From: an uncultured Bacteroidales bacterium
GTDB lineage: Bacteria; Bacteroidota; Bacteroidia; Bacteroidales; P3
Length of the DNA: 64,000 nt
Assembly: GCA_900314925.1 (NCBI GenBank)
Contig: OMXC01000006.1
Span: 124,001-188,000 of the forward strand
Reading direction: 5' to 3'
Position numbers and translations under genes: made by a program. Of this stretch, positions 36,100-42,703 are shown piece by piece; within the stretch, counting starts at the first letter, position 1; each line of letters opens with the position of its first letter. The notes under the pieces are model-generated. The model saw only the letters and a list, made by a program, of their open reading frames with translations, did not search any database and was not told where the DNA came from.

Positions 36100-36564
36100 G
36101 TGAGACCAGGGGATCCTTTCGACGCGATGCTCCACCAATACCGCGGACTGCTTTTCAGCCTCTGCAGCCGTTTCAGGCACAGGGGGTTGGAGAGGGACGA
36201 CCTTGTGCAGGAGGCCGTCATAGCCCTCTGGCGCAGCCGCGAGCGGCTGCTGGCGCTGGGCGGTGTGCAACAGGCGGCGCTGACCTGGAGGATAGCCCGC
36301 AACGCCGTCATCGACGCCCTGCGGCGCACCGAGGAGACCGAGGCGCTGCCCGAGGGGCTCGACAGCGCGGCCGAGGACAACACGCTGGTGGACCAGCTGC
36401 ACGAGCGCATAGCGCTCCTGCCGGAACCCGACCGCACGATAGTGACGATGCAGCTCGAAGGCTACAGCTACGAGGAGATAGGACAGCAGCTGGGGATGAC
36501 GGAGAAGAACGTGAGCGTGAGACTGGTAAGAATAAAAGAAAAGATAAGAAAGGAATGGACATGA
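36100..36564 (+). CDS. ECF-type RNA polymerase sigma factor (cassette 1)
   Basis: 154 residues from a GTG. Region 2 covers YRGLLFSLCSRFRHRGLERD and DLVQEAVIALWRSRE (about 14-52). Region 4 covers LPEPDRTIVTMQLEGYSYEE and IGQQLGMTEKNVSVRLVRIKEKI. No region 3 or extension is present. The GTG is supported by its conserved position relative to the promoter motif in three paralogous loci; an ATG nine codons later is the alternative. The downstream small TM protein and lipoprotein form a cassette duplicated at 39260-40628. The role is probably autoregulated envelope signalling. Confidence 0.9.
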   Translation: MRPGDPFDAMLHQYRGLLFSLCSRFRHRGLERDDLVQEAVIALWRSRERLLALGGVQQAALTWRIARNAVIDALRRTEETEALPEGLDSAAEDNTLVDQLHERIALLPEPDRTIVTMQLEGYSYEEIGQQLGMTEKNVSVRLVRIKEKIRKEWT

Positions 36565-36830
36565 TGAACGACAGAGACTTTGAGGCGCTGTGGGAGAAGG
36601 CCGAGGCCCGGAGCCACGCAGCGAGACTGGAGGCGGAGTATCCCGCCTGGCGTCGCAGGACGCGCCGCACGCTGAGCATGGCGGCCGGCGTGGCCCTGGT
36701 GATGGCGGTGGCCACACCGCTGGCGCTGGCGCCCTCGGCGACAGGAGACTACAACAATGTGTTCAGCAACCGCGCCGACATTCAGGACCAGCAATGGGTG
36801 GACCTGGCCGACGAGCTGCTGATGAGCTAA
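36561..36830 (+). CDS. Small single-TM protein of the sigma cassette (possible anti-sigma)
   Basis: 89 residues. The ATG overlaps the sigma stop codon (ATGA); a start 6 bp upstream is equally open. Layout: N-terminal charged cytoplasmic part (DFEALWEKAEAR), basic WRRRTRRT, one membrane helix (about 42-58), and a short outside tail with YNNVFSNRADIQDQQWVDLA. The tail matches the paralogue at 39918 (YDGVVCNRSGIADSHWADVA): the shared core is Y-x2-V-x2-NR-x2-I-x4-W-x-D-x-A. Position and topology suggest an anti-sigma or sensor, but no known anti-sigma domain is recognisable. Confidence 0.8.
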   Translation: MMNDRDFEALWEKAEARSHAARLEAEYPAWRRRTRRTLSMAAGVALVMAVATPLALAPSATGDYNNVFSNRADIQDQQWVDLADELLMS

Positions 36831-36837
36831 AGCGATT

Positions 36838-37278
36838 ATGAAGATGAAACGACTGATACTATTGATGATGCTGCCGCTGGCGCTTGCCGTCGGCTGCTCG
36901 CATCGCGGCGAGGCAGATGCCGAGAGCGCCCTCTACAAGCGCTTCTCGGCGCTGCCCGAGACCGCCGTGGCGCAGGTGTGCGGCTTCGCCCTGTGCGACA
37001 CGGTGAGCGTGGACGTGGTGCTGCTGCAGGCCGAGAGCGATGCGGCATGGGAGCACCTGAAGGAGATTCTGGCCGTGGACGACACCACTGGGGTCACCAG
37101 CTGGCTGGGCGACACGGAAGAGCCCGCAACGAGGGCGAAATGGGACGGGCAGCCCAAGCTGCGCGTCGTGGCCTCGCACGCCAAGCGCGCCGTGGGCCTC
37201 TACCGCATCGACGACGAGCGGCAGTACGACGCCCTGCTCGACTACCAGATGCGGAAGATGGAGAGGGGTGAGTTATGA
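36838..37278 (+). CDS. Lipoprotein of sigma cassette 1
   Basis: 146 residues with lipobox LAVGC (Cys20). It is a clear paralogue of the lipoprotein at 40200. Shared segments: VAQVxGFxLCDTVxVDVV, AAWxxLKE, GVTSWLGD, and a C-terminal YRIDDERQYDALLDYQMRKM. The family is not one I can name. The stop codon and last two codons (GEL) are supplied by the 7-bp repeat array that follows. It directly follows the small TM protein gene (7 bp), so the three genes are one transcript. A sensor or periplasmic ligand role for the sigma system is inference. Confidence 0.8.
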   Translation: MKMKRLILLMMLPLALAVGCSHRGEADAESALYKRFSALPETAVAQVCGFALCDTVSVDVVLLQAESDAAWEHLKEILAVDDTTGVTSWLGDTEEPATRAKWDGQPKLRVVASHAKRAVGLYRIDDERQYDALLDYQMRKMERGEL

Positions 37279-37368
37279 GTTATGAGTTTTGAGTTATGAG
37301 TTTTGAGTTATGAGTTTTGAGTTATGAGTTTTGAGTTATGAGTTTTGAGTTTTAAGTTTTAAGTTTTG
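37271..37368. repeat. 7-bp tandem array (agttatg/agttttg), 14 units
   Basis: Fourteen uninterrupted heptamers: agttatg twice, then agttttg and agttatg alternating, ending agttttg, agtttta, agtttta, agttttg. The first units overlap the end of the cassette 1 lipoprotein gene and provide its TGA stop codon. This is the longest of the 7-bp arrays in the window and perfect enough to be length-variable. Confidence 0.95.
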
Positions 37369-37413
37369 AGTGATTATAAGCAATCAAGAAACCAATATAC
37401 GCAAATAAAGACT

Positions 37414-38466
37414 ATGAAGAAGACAACATTATATATAATGGCATGTGTGGCTGCAACGGCTCTCGCCCTCGCGGCATGCAGCAAGAACGAGGAGAGCCCC
37501 GTGGCGACAGCCGCCACGGCCACGGCAGACAACACGCGCACGGTGGTCTACAGCGTTGGCGGCGACGAGGGGCGCACCACCCTGAAGGACGACGCCGAAT
37601 GGGACGCCATGCTGGAGCGCTTCTGCTCGGTGGCCGCCGAGGGACAGACGGTGACATTCTACAGCCTCGGACGCCCGCAGCGGCACTCCGCGGCCTCGAA
37701 GGCCGACAACAAGGAGGACCAGCACTTCAGCACCGACGACCGCGAGGAGATGAAGGCCTGGATGAAAGCCCGCGAGAAGGAGGGCCTGACGGTGAGCGTG
37801 AGCTATGACGAGCAGTCGGGCCGCTGGAGCGGCGTGGCACGCGAGACGACGGCCATGCGCCAGGACCTGACGGAGTGCTACACCGGCACCATGACATGCG
37901 TGGATATGCCGTGGGAGGACGACATGATCGTCGGCGCCACGGTGCCGGCACTGGTGCTGGCCGACAGCACGGTGCTCATACTGGTGCACGACGACTACAC
38001 GCTCGTCTGCGGCATGCCCCTCGACGGCTACGGCGACGAGGACACGACGGCCACCTTCTGCGGCACCGTGGAGCAGCGCCAGACCGCCGGGGGCGAGACC
38101 TACAGCGTGCTGAACATCAGCCGTGCCAACGCTGCGTATATGGCAGGCTCCTGGCAAGTGGCATTGGCGGCGCAGTACACCCTCGAGGCCGACGGCATAA
38201 CGGCCATCGGCGACGCCGAGGGCTACGCGGCAGCATCATACACCCTGAGCCCCGACGGCACGGCGACAAGCGGCACGGCGACAGGCACGTGGAGTCTCGA
38301 CGCCGACGGCATGCTGTGCTGCGACCTGCTGGGCGGCGGCGAGGGCTGCTGGGAGGTGAACTGGCTCACCGCAACCACCCTCGTCATCTCGCACTACACG
38401 GCGCTGGCCGACGGCGGCGCGCTCTGCCACCAGCTTGTGCTCGAGCGTGTTGGAGAAAAAAGATAA
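37414..38466 (+). CDS. Modular lipoprotein A (shared N-domain, lipocalin-like C-part)
   Basis: 350 residues, start at the lipoprotein signal peptide (lipobox LALAAC, Cys22). Residues about 45-155 form a module also present in the lipoprotein at 45257: LERFCSVAAEGQTVTF, then FSTDDREEMKAWMKAREKEG, then LTVSVSYDEQSGRWSGVA. The C-terminal part is different. It has YMAGSWQVALAAQY and TATGTWSLDADGMLCCDLLG, which looks like a lipocalin-like barrel. It lies between the 7-bp array and the sigma-type promoter of the next lipoprotein gene. Function unknown; likely outer-membrane exposed. Confidence 0.8.
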   Translation: MKKTTLYIMACVAATALALAACSKNEESPVATAATATADNTRTVVYSVGGDEGRTTLKDDAEWDAMLERFCSVAAEGQTVTFYSLGRPQRHSAASKADNKEDQHFSTDDREEMKAWMKAREKEGLTVSVSYDEQSGRWSGVARETTAMRQDLTECYTGTMTCVDMPWEDDMIVGATVPALVLADSTVLILVHDDYTLVCGMPLDGYGDEDTTATFCGTVEQRQTAGGETYSVLNISRANAAYMAGSWQVALAAQYTLEADGITAIGDAEGYAAASYTLSPDGTATSGTATGTWSLDADGMLCCDLLGGGEGCWEVNWLTATTLVISHYTALADGGALCHQLVLERVGEKR

Positions 38467-38484
38467 AAAAAACAGCACCCCGTT

Positions 38485-38516
38485 GTAGTTTTTGGCTCGC
38501 GGCCTGCGTTCTTATA
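38485..38516 (+). promoter_or_regulatory. ECF-type promoter motif before lipoprotein B
   Basis: GTAGTTTT (38485-38492), 14-bp spacer, CGTTCTTATA (38507-38516). Same motif as before the two sigma genes, here with a normal leader of about 48 nt before the ATG at 38568. This suggests lipoprotein B is a target of the local sigma factors. Confidence 0.65.
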
Positions 38517-38567
38517 GACAGAAAAACATCAAACAAAAACATCAACAAACAAAAAAAACAAACAACA

Positions 38568-39140
38568 ATGAAGAAAAGCACTATCCTGATCGCCGCAGCC
38601 CTGCTGCTCGGCATGACCGCCTGCCAGAAAGAGGACGTACAGCCCATCATCGTGAACGGTGACAACATCCCCCAGATGGGCGATGAGAACTACCCCCTCG
38701 TGAAGACCACGGCCGACCTGCGCGGCACCGACTGGGCCTACACCTTCGACTTCGCCACCCTCGCCGACCCAAACTGCCCCGTTCCCGCCGGCATGGACCT
38801 GACCGTCGAGTTCGGCCTCACCTTCGACCAGGACTCCGCCTACTTCACCTTCCCGCAGGAAGTCGTTGCCTTCGACATGCTTGAGGTGAACGGCGAATAC
38901 ACCATGCAGCAGGTGAACGGCAAGAACTTCGGCTACAGCTACAACGGTGGCACCCACACCGGCGACCTGCTGACCGACGACGTGGACGAGAACGGCGCCC
39001 CCGTGACCTACAACATCCCCTTCACCTACACCGACAGCACGGACGTCATCACCGTCAACCTGATGAGCATCGACGAGAACAACGACACAACGGTCTTCCC
39101 GCTGCCTTTTGTCCGCGTCAACGCCGCCACCAACGAATAA
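38568..39140 (+). CDS. Lipoprotein B, likely sigma-regulated
   Basis: 190 residues with lipobox GMTAC (Cys19). The segment after the Cys, QKEDVQPI, closely matches the start of the mature lipoprotein at 45257 (NKEDVQTV), although the rest differs. The mature part is acidic and beta-rich (GTDWAYTFDFATLADPN, FGYSYNGGTHTGDLLTDD). The family is not recognised. The 48-nt leader contains an A-rich run (AAACAAAAAAAACAAAC) typical of Bacteroidota leaders. A terminator follows. Codon use is strongly biased (many GAC/AAC/CTG), suggesting high expression. Confidence 0.8.
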   Translation: MKKSTILIAAALLLGMTACQKEDVQPIIVNGDNIPQMGDENYPLVKTTADLRGTDWAYTFDFATLADPNCPVPAGMDLTVEFGLTFDQDSAYFTFPQEVVAFDMLEVNGEYTMQQVNGKNFGYSYNGGTHTGDLLTDDVDENGAPVTYNIPFTYTDSTDVITVNLMSIDENNDTTVFPLPFVRVNAATNE

Positions 39141-39164
39141 ACGGCATACACGTACAGCCCTACG

Positions 39165-39218
39165 AGCGGCGCCACCCCTGCGGATGGCGCCGCTTGTGTT
39201 TTATGCCGTTTTTTTTAA
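39165..39218 (+). terminator. Rho-independent terminator of lipoprotein B
   Basis: A 10-bp perfect stem (AGCGGCGCCA at 39165-39174, TGGCGCCGCT at 39185-39194) followed by TGTGTTTTATGCCG and an eight-T run. It separates lipoprotein B from the sigma cassette 2 promoter that begins 7 bp later. Confidence 0.85.
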
Positions 39219-39224
39219 GGGACT

Positions 39225-39256
39225 GTAATTTTGGCCCCCTGATTTACGTTATATTA
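39225..39256 (+). promoter_or_regulatory. ECF-type promoter motif of sigma cassette 2
   Basis: GTAATTTT (39225-39232), 14-bp spacer, CGTTATATTA (39247-39256). The GTG start of the sigma gene is at 39260, the same distance from CGTT as in cassette 1. Confidence 0.7.
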
Positions 39257-39259
39257 GGC

Positions 39260-39730
39260 GTGAGGGATGAAGAGACATTCAACCACATGGTGCTGCGGCA
39301 CCGCGGACTGCTCTTCGCGGTGTGCCGGCGCTACGGGCGGCGGGGGCTGGACGAGGACGACCTGCTGCAGGAGGTGCTCATGGCCCTGTGGCAGAGGCGC
39401 GAACAGCTGCTGTCGATCAGCGTGGCACCGAAACAGGCGGCTTGGATGTGGCGCGTGGCACGCAGCACCTGCATAGACATCCTCAGGGGCACGCCCCCCT
39501 CCTACCCTCTGCCGGAAGGCTACGACACACCGGAGGAGGACACGACGCCACGGCGCGACCTGCACGAGATGATAGCACAGCTCGACGAGCCCGACCGCAC
39601 GATAGTGACGCTGCACCTGGAGGGCTACGACTACAAAGAGATAGGACAGCGGCTGGGCATGAGCAAGAACAACATAGGAGTGAGACTGATGAGGGCGAAG
39701 GAAAGGCTGAGAAAGGAATGGGAGAGGTAG
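39260..39730 (+). CDS. ECF-type RNA polymerase sigma factor (cassette 2)
   Basis: 156 residues from a GTG (a longer frame runs upstream through the promoter and is rejected). Region 2: MVLRHRGLLFAVCRRYGRRG and LDEDDLLQEVLMALWQRREQ. Region 4: LDEPDRTIVTLHLEGYDYKE and IGQRLGMSKNNIGVRLMRAKERL. It is a close paralogue of the sigma factor at 36100. The last codons overlap a 7-bp repeat array. About 190 bp, including repeats, separate it from its TM partner, unlike the tight coupling of cassette 1. Confidence 0.9.
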   Translation: MRDEETFNHMVLRHRGLLFAVCRRYGRRGLDEDDLLQEVLMALWQRREQLLSISVAPKQAAWMWRVARSTCIDILRGTPPSYPLPEGYDTPEEDTTPRRDLHEMIAQLDEPDRTIVTLHLEGYDYKEIGQRLGMSKNNIGVRLMRAKERLRKEWER

Positions 39731-39777
39731 GAGTTAGAAGTTAAGAGCTAGGAGTTAAGAGTTTTAAGTTATAGGTT
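39722..39777. repeat. 7-bp-phased repeat at the end of sigma gene 2
   Basis: Eight heptamers: gagaggt, aggagtt, agaagtt, aagagct, aggagtt, aagagtt, ttaagtt, ataggtt. The array covers the sigma stop codon (TAG at 39728-39730). Confidence 0.8.
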
Positions 39778-39806
39778 GCGGGCGATTAATTGGTTATTGA
39801 TTACAG

Positions 39807-39905
39807 ACAAGCCCCGAAGGGGCGGCAGCGATTAGCCGGGGGTGAAGCGCAGCGGAACCCCCGGAAACGGAAACAGACAACCCACAAGCCCCGGAGGGGC
39901 GGCAG
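39807..39905. repeat. GC-rich intergenic repeat (CCCCGAAGGGGCGGCAG type)
   Basis: Two copies of AAGCCCCG(A/G)AGGGGCGGCAG (39809-39827 and 39886-39905) flank a second palindrome, CCGGGGGTGAAGCGCAGCGG followed by AACCCCCGG. This combination is a familiar dispersed intergenic repeat in Bacteroidota genomes, recalled from general experience rather than checked. It separates sigma gene 2 from its TM partner. Confidence 0.7.
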
Positions 39906-39917
39906 AAACACAACGAT

Positions 39918-40196
39918 ATGACAACATTCGACAAAAACTGGGAACGAGAGGAGCAGCAGGGGCTGCTGCAACGGCTGCGCGGCGAACGCGGCACATGGGC
40001 AAAGCGGCGCCGCACACAGCGCACGGTGCTGGCCACGGTGGCTGTGCTGGCAGTGGCGGCGGTGCCGCTGATAGACTACAGCATGGCGGCGGACAAAAGA
40101 TACGACGGAGTGGTCTGCAACCGCAGCGGCATCGCCGACAGCCACTGGGCCGACGTAGCCGGACACATCTTGACAGTTAAGAGTTATGAATTATGA
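39918..40196 (+). CDS. Small single-TM protein of sigma cassette 2
   Basis: 92 residues, paralogue of the protein at 36561. Layout: charged N-terminus (MTTFDKNWEREEQQGLLQRL), basic KRRRTQRT, one membrane helix (about 38-54), then the conserved tail YDGVVCNRSGIADSHWADVA. The last six residues (VKSYEL) are encoded by a 7-bp repeat, so they are probably an extension of no importance. Candidate anti-sigma or membrane sensor by position only. Confidence 0.75.
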   Translation: MTTFDKNWEREEQQGLLQRLRGERGTWAKRRRTQRTVLATVAVLAVAAVPLIDYSMAADKRYDGVVCNRSGIADSHWADVAGHILTVKSYEL

Positions 40197-40202
40197 GTTA
40201 TG
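40175..40202. repeat. 7-bp-phased repeat joining two genes of cassette 2
   Basis: Four heptamers: agttaag, agttatg, aattatg, agttatg. They contain the TGA stop of the small TM gene (40194-40196) and the ATG start of the lipoprotein gene (40200-40202). Confidence 0.85.
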
Positions 40203-40628
40203 AGACGGGCATTCTACATACTGCTCATAGTGTTGACCTTTGCCGGATGCGGCACTCCTGACGCCGACCGTCACACCGCGGCCCTTTACGAACGCTATGC
40301 TGCGTGCAGCGACCTCAGCGTGGCGCAGGTCAAGGGCTTCCGGCTGTGCGACACGGTGGCGGTGGATGTCGTCATACTTGTGGCCGACGACAGTGCGGCA
40401 TGGCAGCGGCTGAAAGAGGAGATGGACATCCGCGCCACGGAGGGCGTCACCAGCTGGCTGGGCGACATCGACGAGCCGGCCCGCCGCGTGAAGCGCGACG
40501 AGGTGCCACTGTGGCGCGCCATGGCCGTGCACGACGAGAAGACCGTGGCCTTCTACCGCGTGGAGAACGCAGAACAGTTCGCCGCCCTGCGCGAATACCA
40601 GATGGACAGGATGACAAACAATATATAA
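40200..40628 (+). CDS. Lipoprotein of sigma cassette 2
   Basis: 142 residues with lipobox TFAGC (Cys17). Paralogue of the lipoprotein at 36838 along its whole length: VAQVKGFRLCDTVAVDVVIL, AAWQRLKEEMD, GVTSWLGDIDEPARR, and the C-terminal ENAEQFAALREYQMDRM. The start codon lies inside a 7-bp repeat. It completes the second sigma - TM - lipoprotein cassette. The T9SS cargo gene at 40649 follows after 20 bp and is likely co-transcribed. Confidence 0.8.
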   Translation: MRRAFYILLIVLTFAGCGTPDADRHTAALYERYAACSDLSVAQVKGFRLCDTVAVDVVILVADDSAAWQRLKEEMDIRATEGVTSWLGDIDEPARRVKRDEVPLWRAMAVHDEKTVAFYRVENAEQFAALREYQMDRMTNNI

Positions 40629-40648
40629 CAAAACAAATAAACAAGATT

Positions 40649-41785
40649 ATGAAAAGGATTACTTCACTGGTCATGTTGATGACCATCTGCGTAGCATGTG
40701 CCACAGCACAGCTTGAAATTAAAAGCAACGGAAAAGTCATTGTGGGGCCTGACCGCAGCGGCGATGACATTGACGGGGTGCTATCTATGTCGATATTTGG
40801 CAAGAATGGAGAATACCGAGCAGGCTCAAAGCTTGCTTTTGGCGACTTTGGTCCACAAGTCAACAACGCATGGAATGTCTTTATCGGCGAATGGGGCGAA
40901 GACGACTCAGACAAGCTGTGGATTCACGGCAAATACGGAATACGCTTCACCACATGGGATGCAGAATATTTACTTGGAGAATGGAATGTACTCAACAGCG
41001 ACAAAAACTTTGCTGTGTACAGCCGTCTTCGGGCCGACCGCATGTCGGTGAGTTCGGACGACAACCACAAGAGCAATGTGACCGACATACCCAATGCATT
41101 GTCGCGCCTCATGCAACTTAACGGAAAGACCTACAGCTACGAGGAGTTGTACATAGGCACCGGCGTCGGAGACGAGCAGACACGGACGGCAACCGGTAGC
41201 GAGCAAGTCATGTCGAAAAAAGACTCCCTGTCGGTGCGTATGCTGGAGCAGGAGAGGGCATCGCGGACTACGAGGTCGTCAACACGCTATGGCCTGCTGG
41301 CCAGTGAGCTTGCCTTGCAGTTTCCCGAATTGGTGGAGACAGATGTGTACGGCCACAGATATATCAATTACCTTGAGCTTGTTCCCGTTCTTATATCGGC
41401 AATCAACGAGCTGTATGATGCCATTGAGGACGCCGGTCTTGTGCTGGGAGTACAGACTCAAAGCACAGGAGCCAAGGGAACAAAACTCGGCGTTGGAGCA
41501 AACGCCCCAATCGAGGAGAACGAAGGGGCAAAGCTGTACCAGAACACCCCCAACCCGTTCTCGGCGGAGACGGTGATAGAGTACTACGTGCCAGCTGGCG
41601 CGAAGTCTGCGACCCTGTATGTTTTCAACTTGAGCGGAGAGATGTTACAAAACTACACTCTGAAGCAGTACGGCCATGGAACGGTGACGGTGAGCGGCGG
41701 CACGCTGGCAGCAGGTATGTATGTCTACTCGCTCGTGGTGGACGGGCAGATTGTGGACACCAAGCAGATGATACTTACAAAATAA
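40649..41785 (+). CDS. T9SS-exported protein with peptidase S74 (intramolecular chaperone) domain
   Basis: 378 residues. Signal peptide to about residue 21 (VACATAQ). The middle (about 135-265) shows the S74 endosialidase-chaperone pattern: SVSSDDNHKSNVTDIPNALS, then LNGKTYSYEE, then RYGLLASELALQFPELVETD and NYLELVPVLISAINELYD. The last 80 residues form a T9SS type A sorting domain (QNTPNPFSAETVIEYYVPAG to VVDGQIVDTKQMILTK). S74 domains are known for trimerising and self-cleaving tail spikes; in Bacteroidota they occur in surface proteins. The likely location is the cell surface. Directly downstream of sigma cassette 2. Confidence 0.85.
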   Translation: MKRITSLVMLMTICVACATAQLEIKSNGKVIVGPDRSGDDIDGVLSMSIFGKNGEYRAGSKLAFGDFGPQVNNAWNVFIGEWGEDDSDKLWIHGKYGIRFTTWDAEYLLGEWNVLNSDKNFAVYSRLRADRMSVSSDDNHKSNVTDIPNALSRLMQLNGKTYSYEELYIGTGVGDEQTRTATGSEQVMSKKDSLSVRMLEQERASRTTRSSTRYGLLASELALQFPELVETDVYGHRYINYLELVPVLISAINELYDAIEDAGLVLGVQTQSTGAKGTKLGVGANAPIEENEGAKLYQNTPNPFSAETVIEYYVPAGAKSATLYVFNLSGEMLQNYTLKQYGHGTVTVSGGTLAAGMYVYSLVVDGQIVDTKQMILTK

Positions 41786-41800
41786 GGAAAGGGTAAAGCT

Positions 41801-42694
41801 ATGAAAAAGATTATCATGATTATAGGCGCACTGTTGCTGTTGGCGGGATGCCTCTTGGCACAGGACCTCCCGACCCAAGACACAGCGACACACGCCTACC
41901 GCTCGTTCTTCGGCAGCGAAAATACAGAGTGGTATTATGGAGAGCCTCTTATCACGGGCGGAATATTCTCATACCGAGTTGTTATTGATGGCGATACAAC
42001 AATAAACGGGCTAAATTATAAACGAGTACGCAAATACAGACTTTATGAACAAGACACGAACGACATTGTTGGATTCGAGGTTGACGAAGATATCCTTATA
42101 TTAGCAAGAGAAGACACTACGACAGGTAAACTATGGTATAAAAGAGGTAACGAAGAGGTACTGTTAGCAGATTTATCACTTGAGATGGGAGACTATTTTA
42201 ATGGACTTCAGGTTCTATCCATTGAGTATGACTCTATTATGAGAAAAAAAATAATACTGGGACAATATAATAGCCCAGAACGTGAATTTATACTTGAAGG
42301 CGTTGGTCCAGAATTTCCATTTGGGTATCCCAATATCATGATATGTGTGTATCACGATGGGAATAATATTTATAAGAAAGATTTAACCGATACATATTAT
42401 GGTTGCCCAATCAACAAAGAGAAATGTCGTGCCACATGTAACCCGATGGGATTTGGCAGCGCGGAAACAACCAAACCTCTACTATTTCCTAATCCATGCC
42501 ATTCTTTTTTTGAGATAGAATTGTCCGAGGAATCACAAATATCGATGTACGATGGCCTTGGGCATATTATATTACGAAAAAAAGTGTATTCAGGAAAAGA
42601 AATCATTGATATTACATCATTAGCCGCTGGGTGTTATTATTTAAACATTGCAAATAGTGACATTTTTAGTTGGTATAAAATAATAAAGAAATAG
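41801..42694 (+). CDS. T9SS sorting-domain protein, unknown function
   Basis: 297 residues. Signal peptide MKKIIMIIGALLLLAGCLLAQ (the Cys could also be a lipobox, but a sorting domain follows). No catalytic motif is seen in the middle. The C-terminal 75 residues have the sorting-domain pattern: LLFPNPCHSFFEIELSEE, then MYDGLGHIILRKKVYSGK, then LAAGCYYLNIANS and the Lys-rich end KIIKK. The first 40 codons are GC-rich like the rest of the locus, while the remainder is clearly AT-rich. It is followed after 9 bp by the metalloprotease gene. Confidence 0.75.
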   Translation: MKKIIMIIGALLLLAGCLLAQDLPTQDTATHAYRSFFGSENTEWYYGEPLITGGIFSYRVVIDGDTTINGLNYKRVRKYRLYEQDTNDIVGFEVDEDILILAREDTTTGKLWYKRGNEEVLLADLSLEMGDYFNGLQVLSIEYDSIMRKKIILGQYNSPEREFILEGVGPEFPFGYPNIMICVYHDGNNIYKKDLTDTYYGCPINKEKCRATCNPMGFGSAETTKPLLFPNPCHSFFEIELSEESQISMYDGLGHIILRKKVYSGKEIIDITSLAAGCYYLNIANSDIFSWYKIIKK

Positions 42695-42703
42695 GAGAAA
42701 AGT

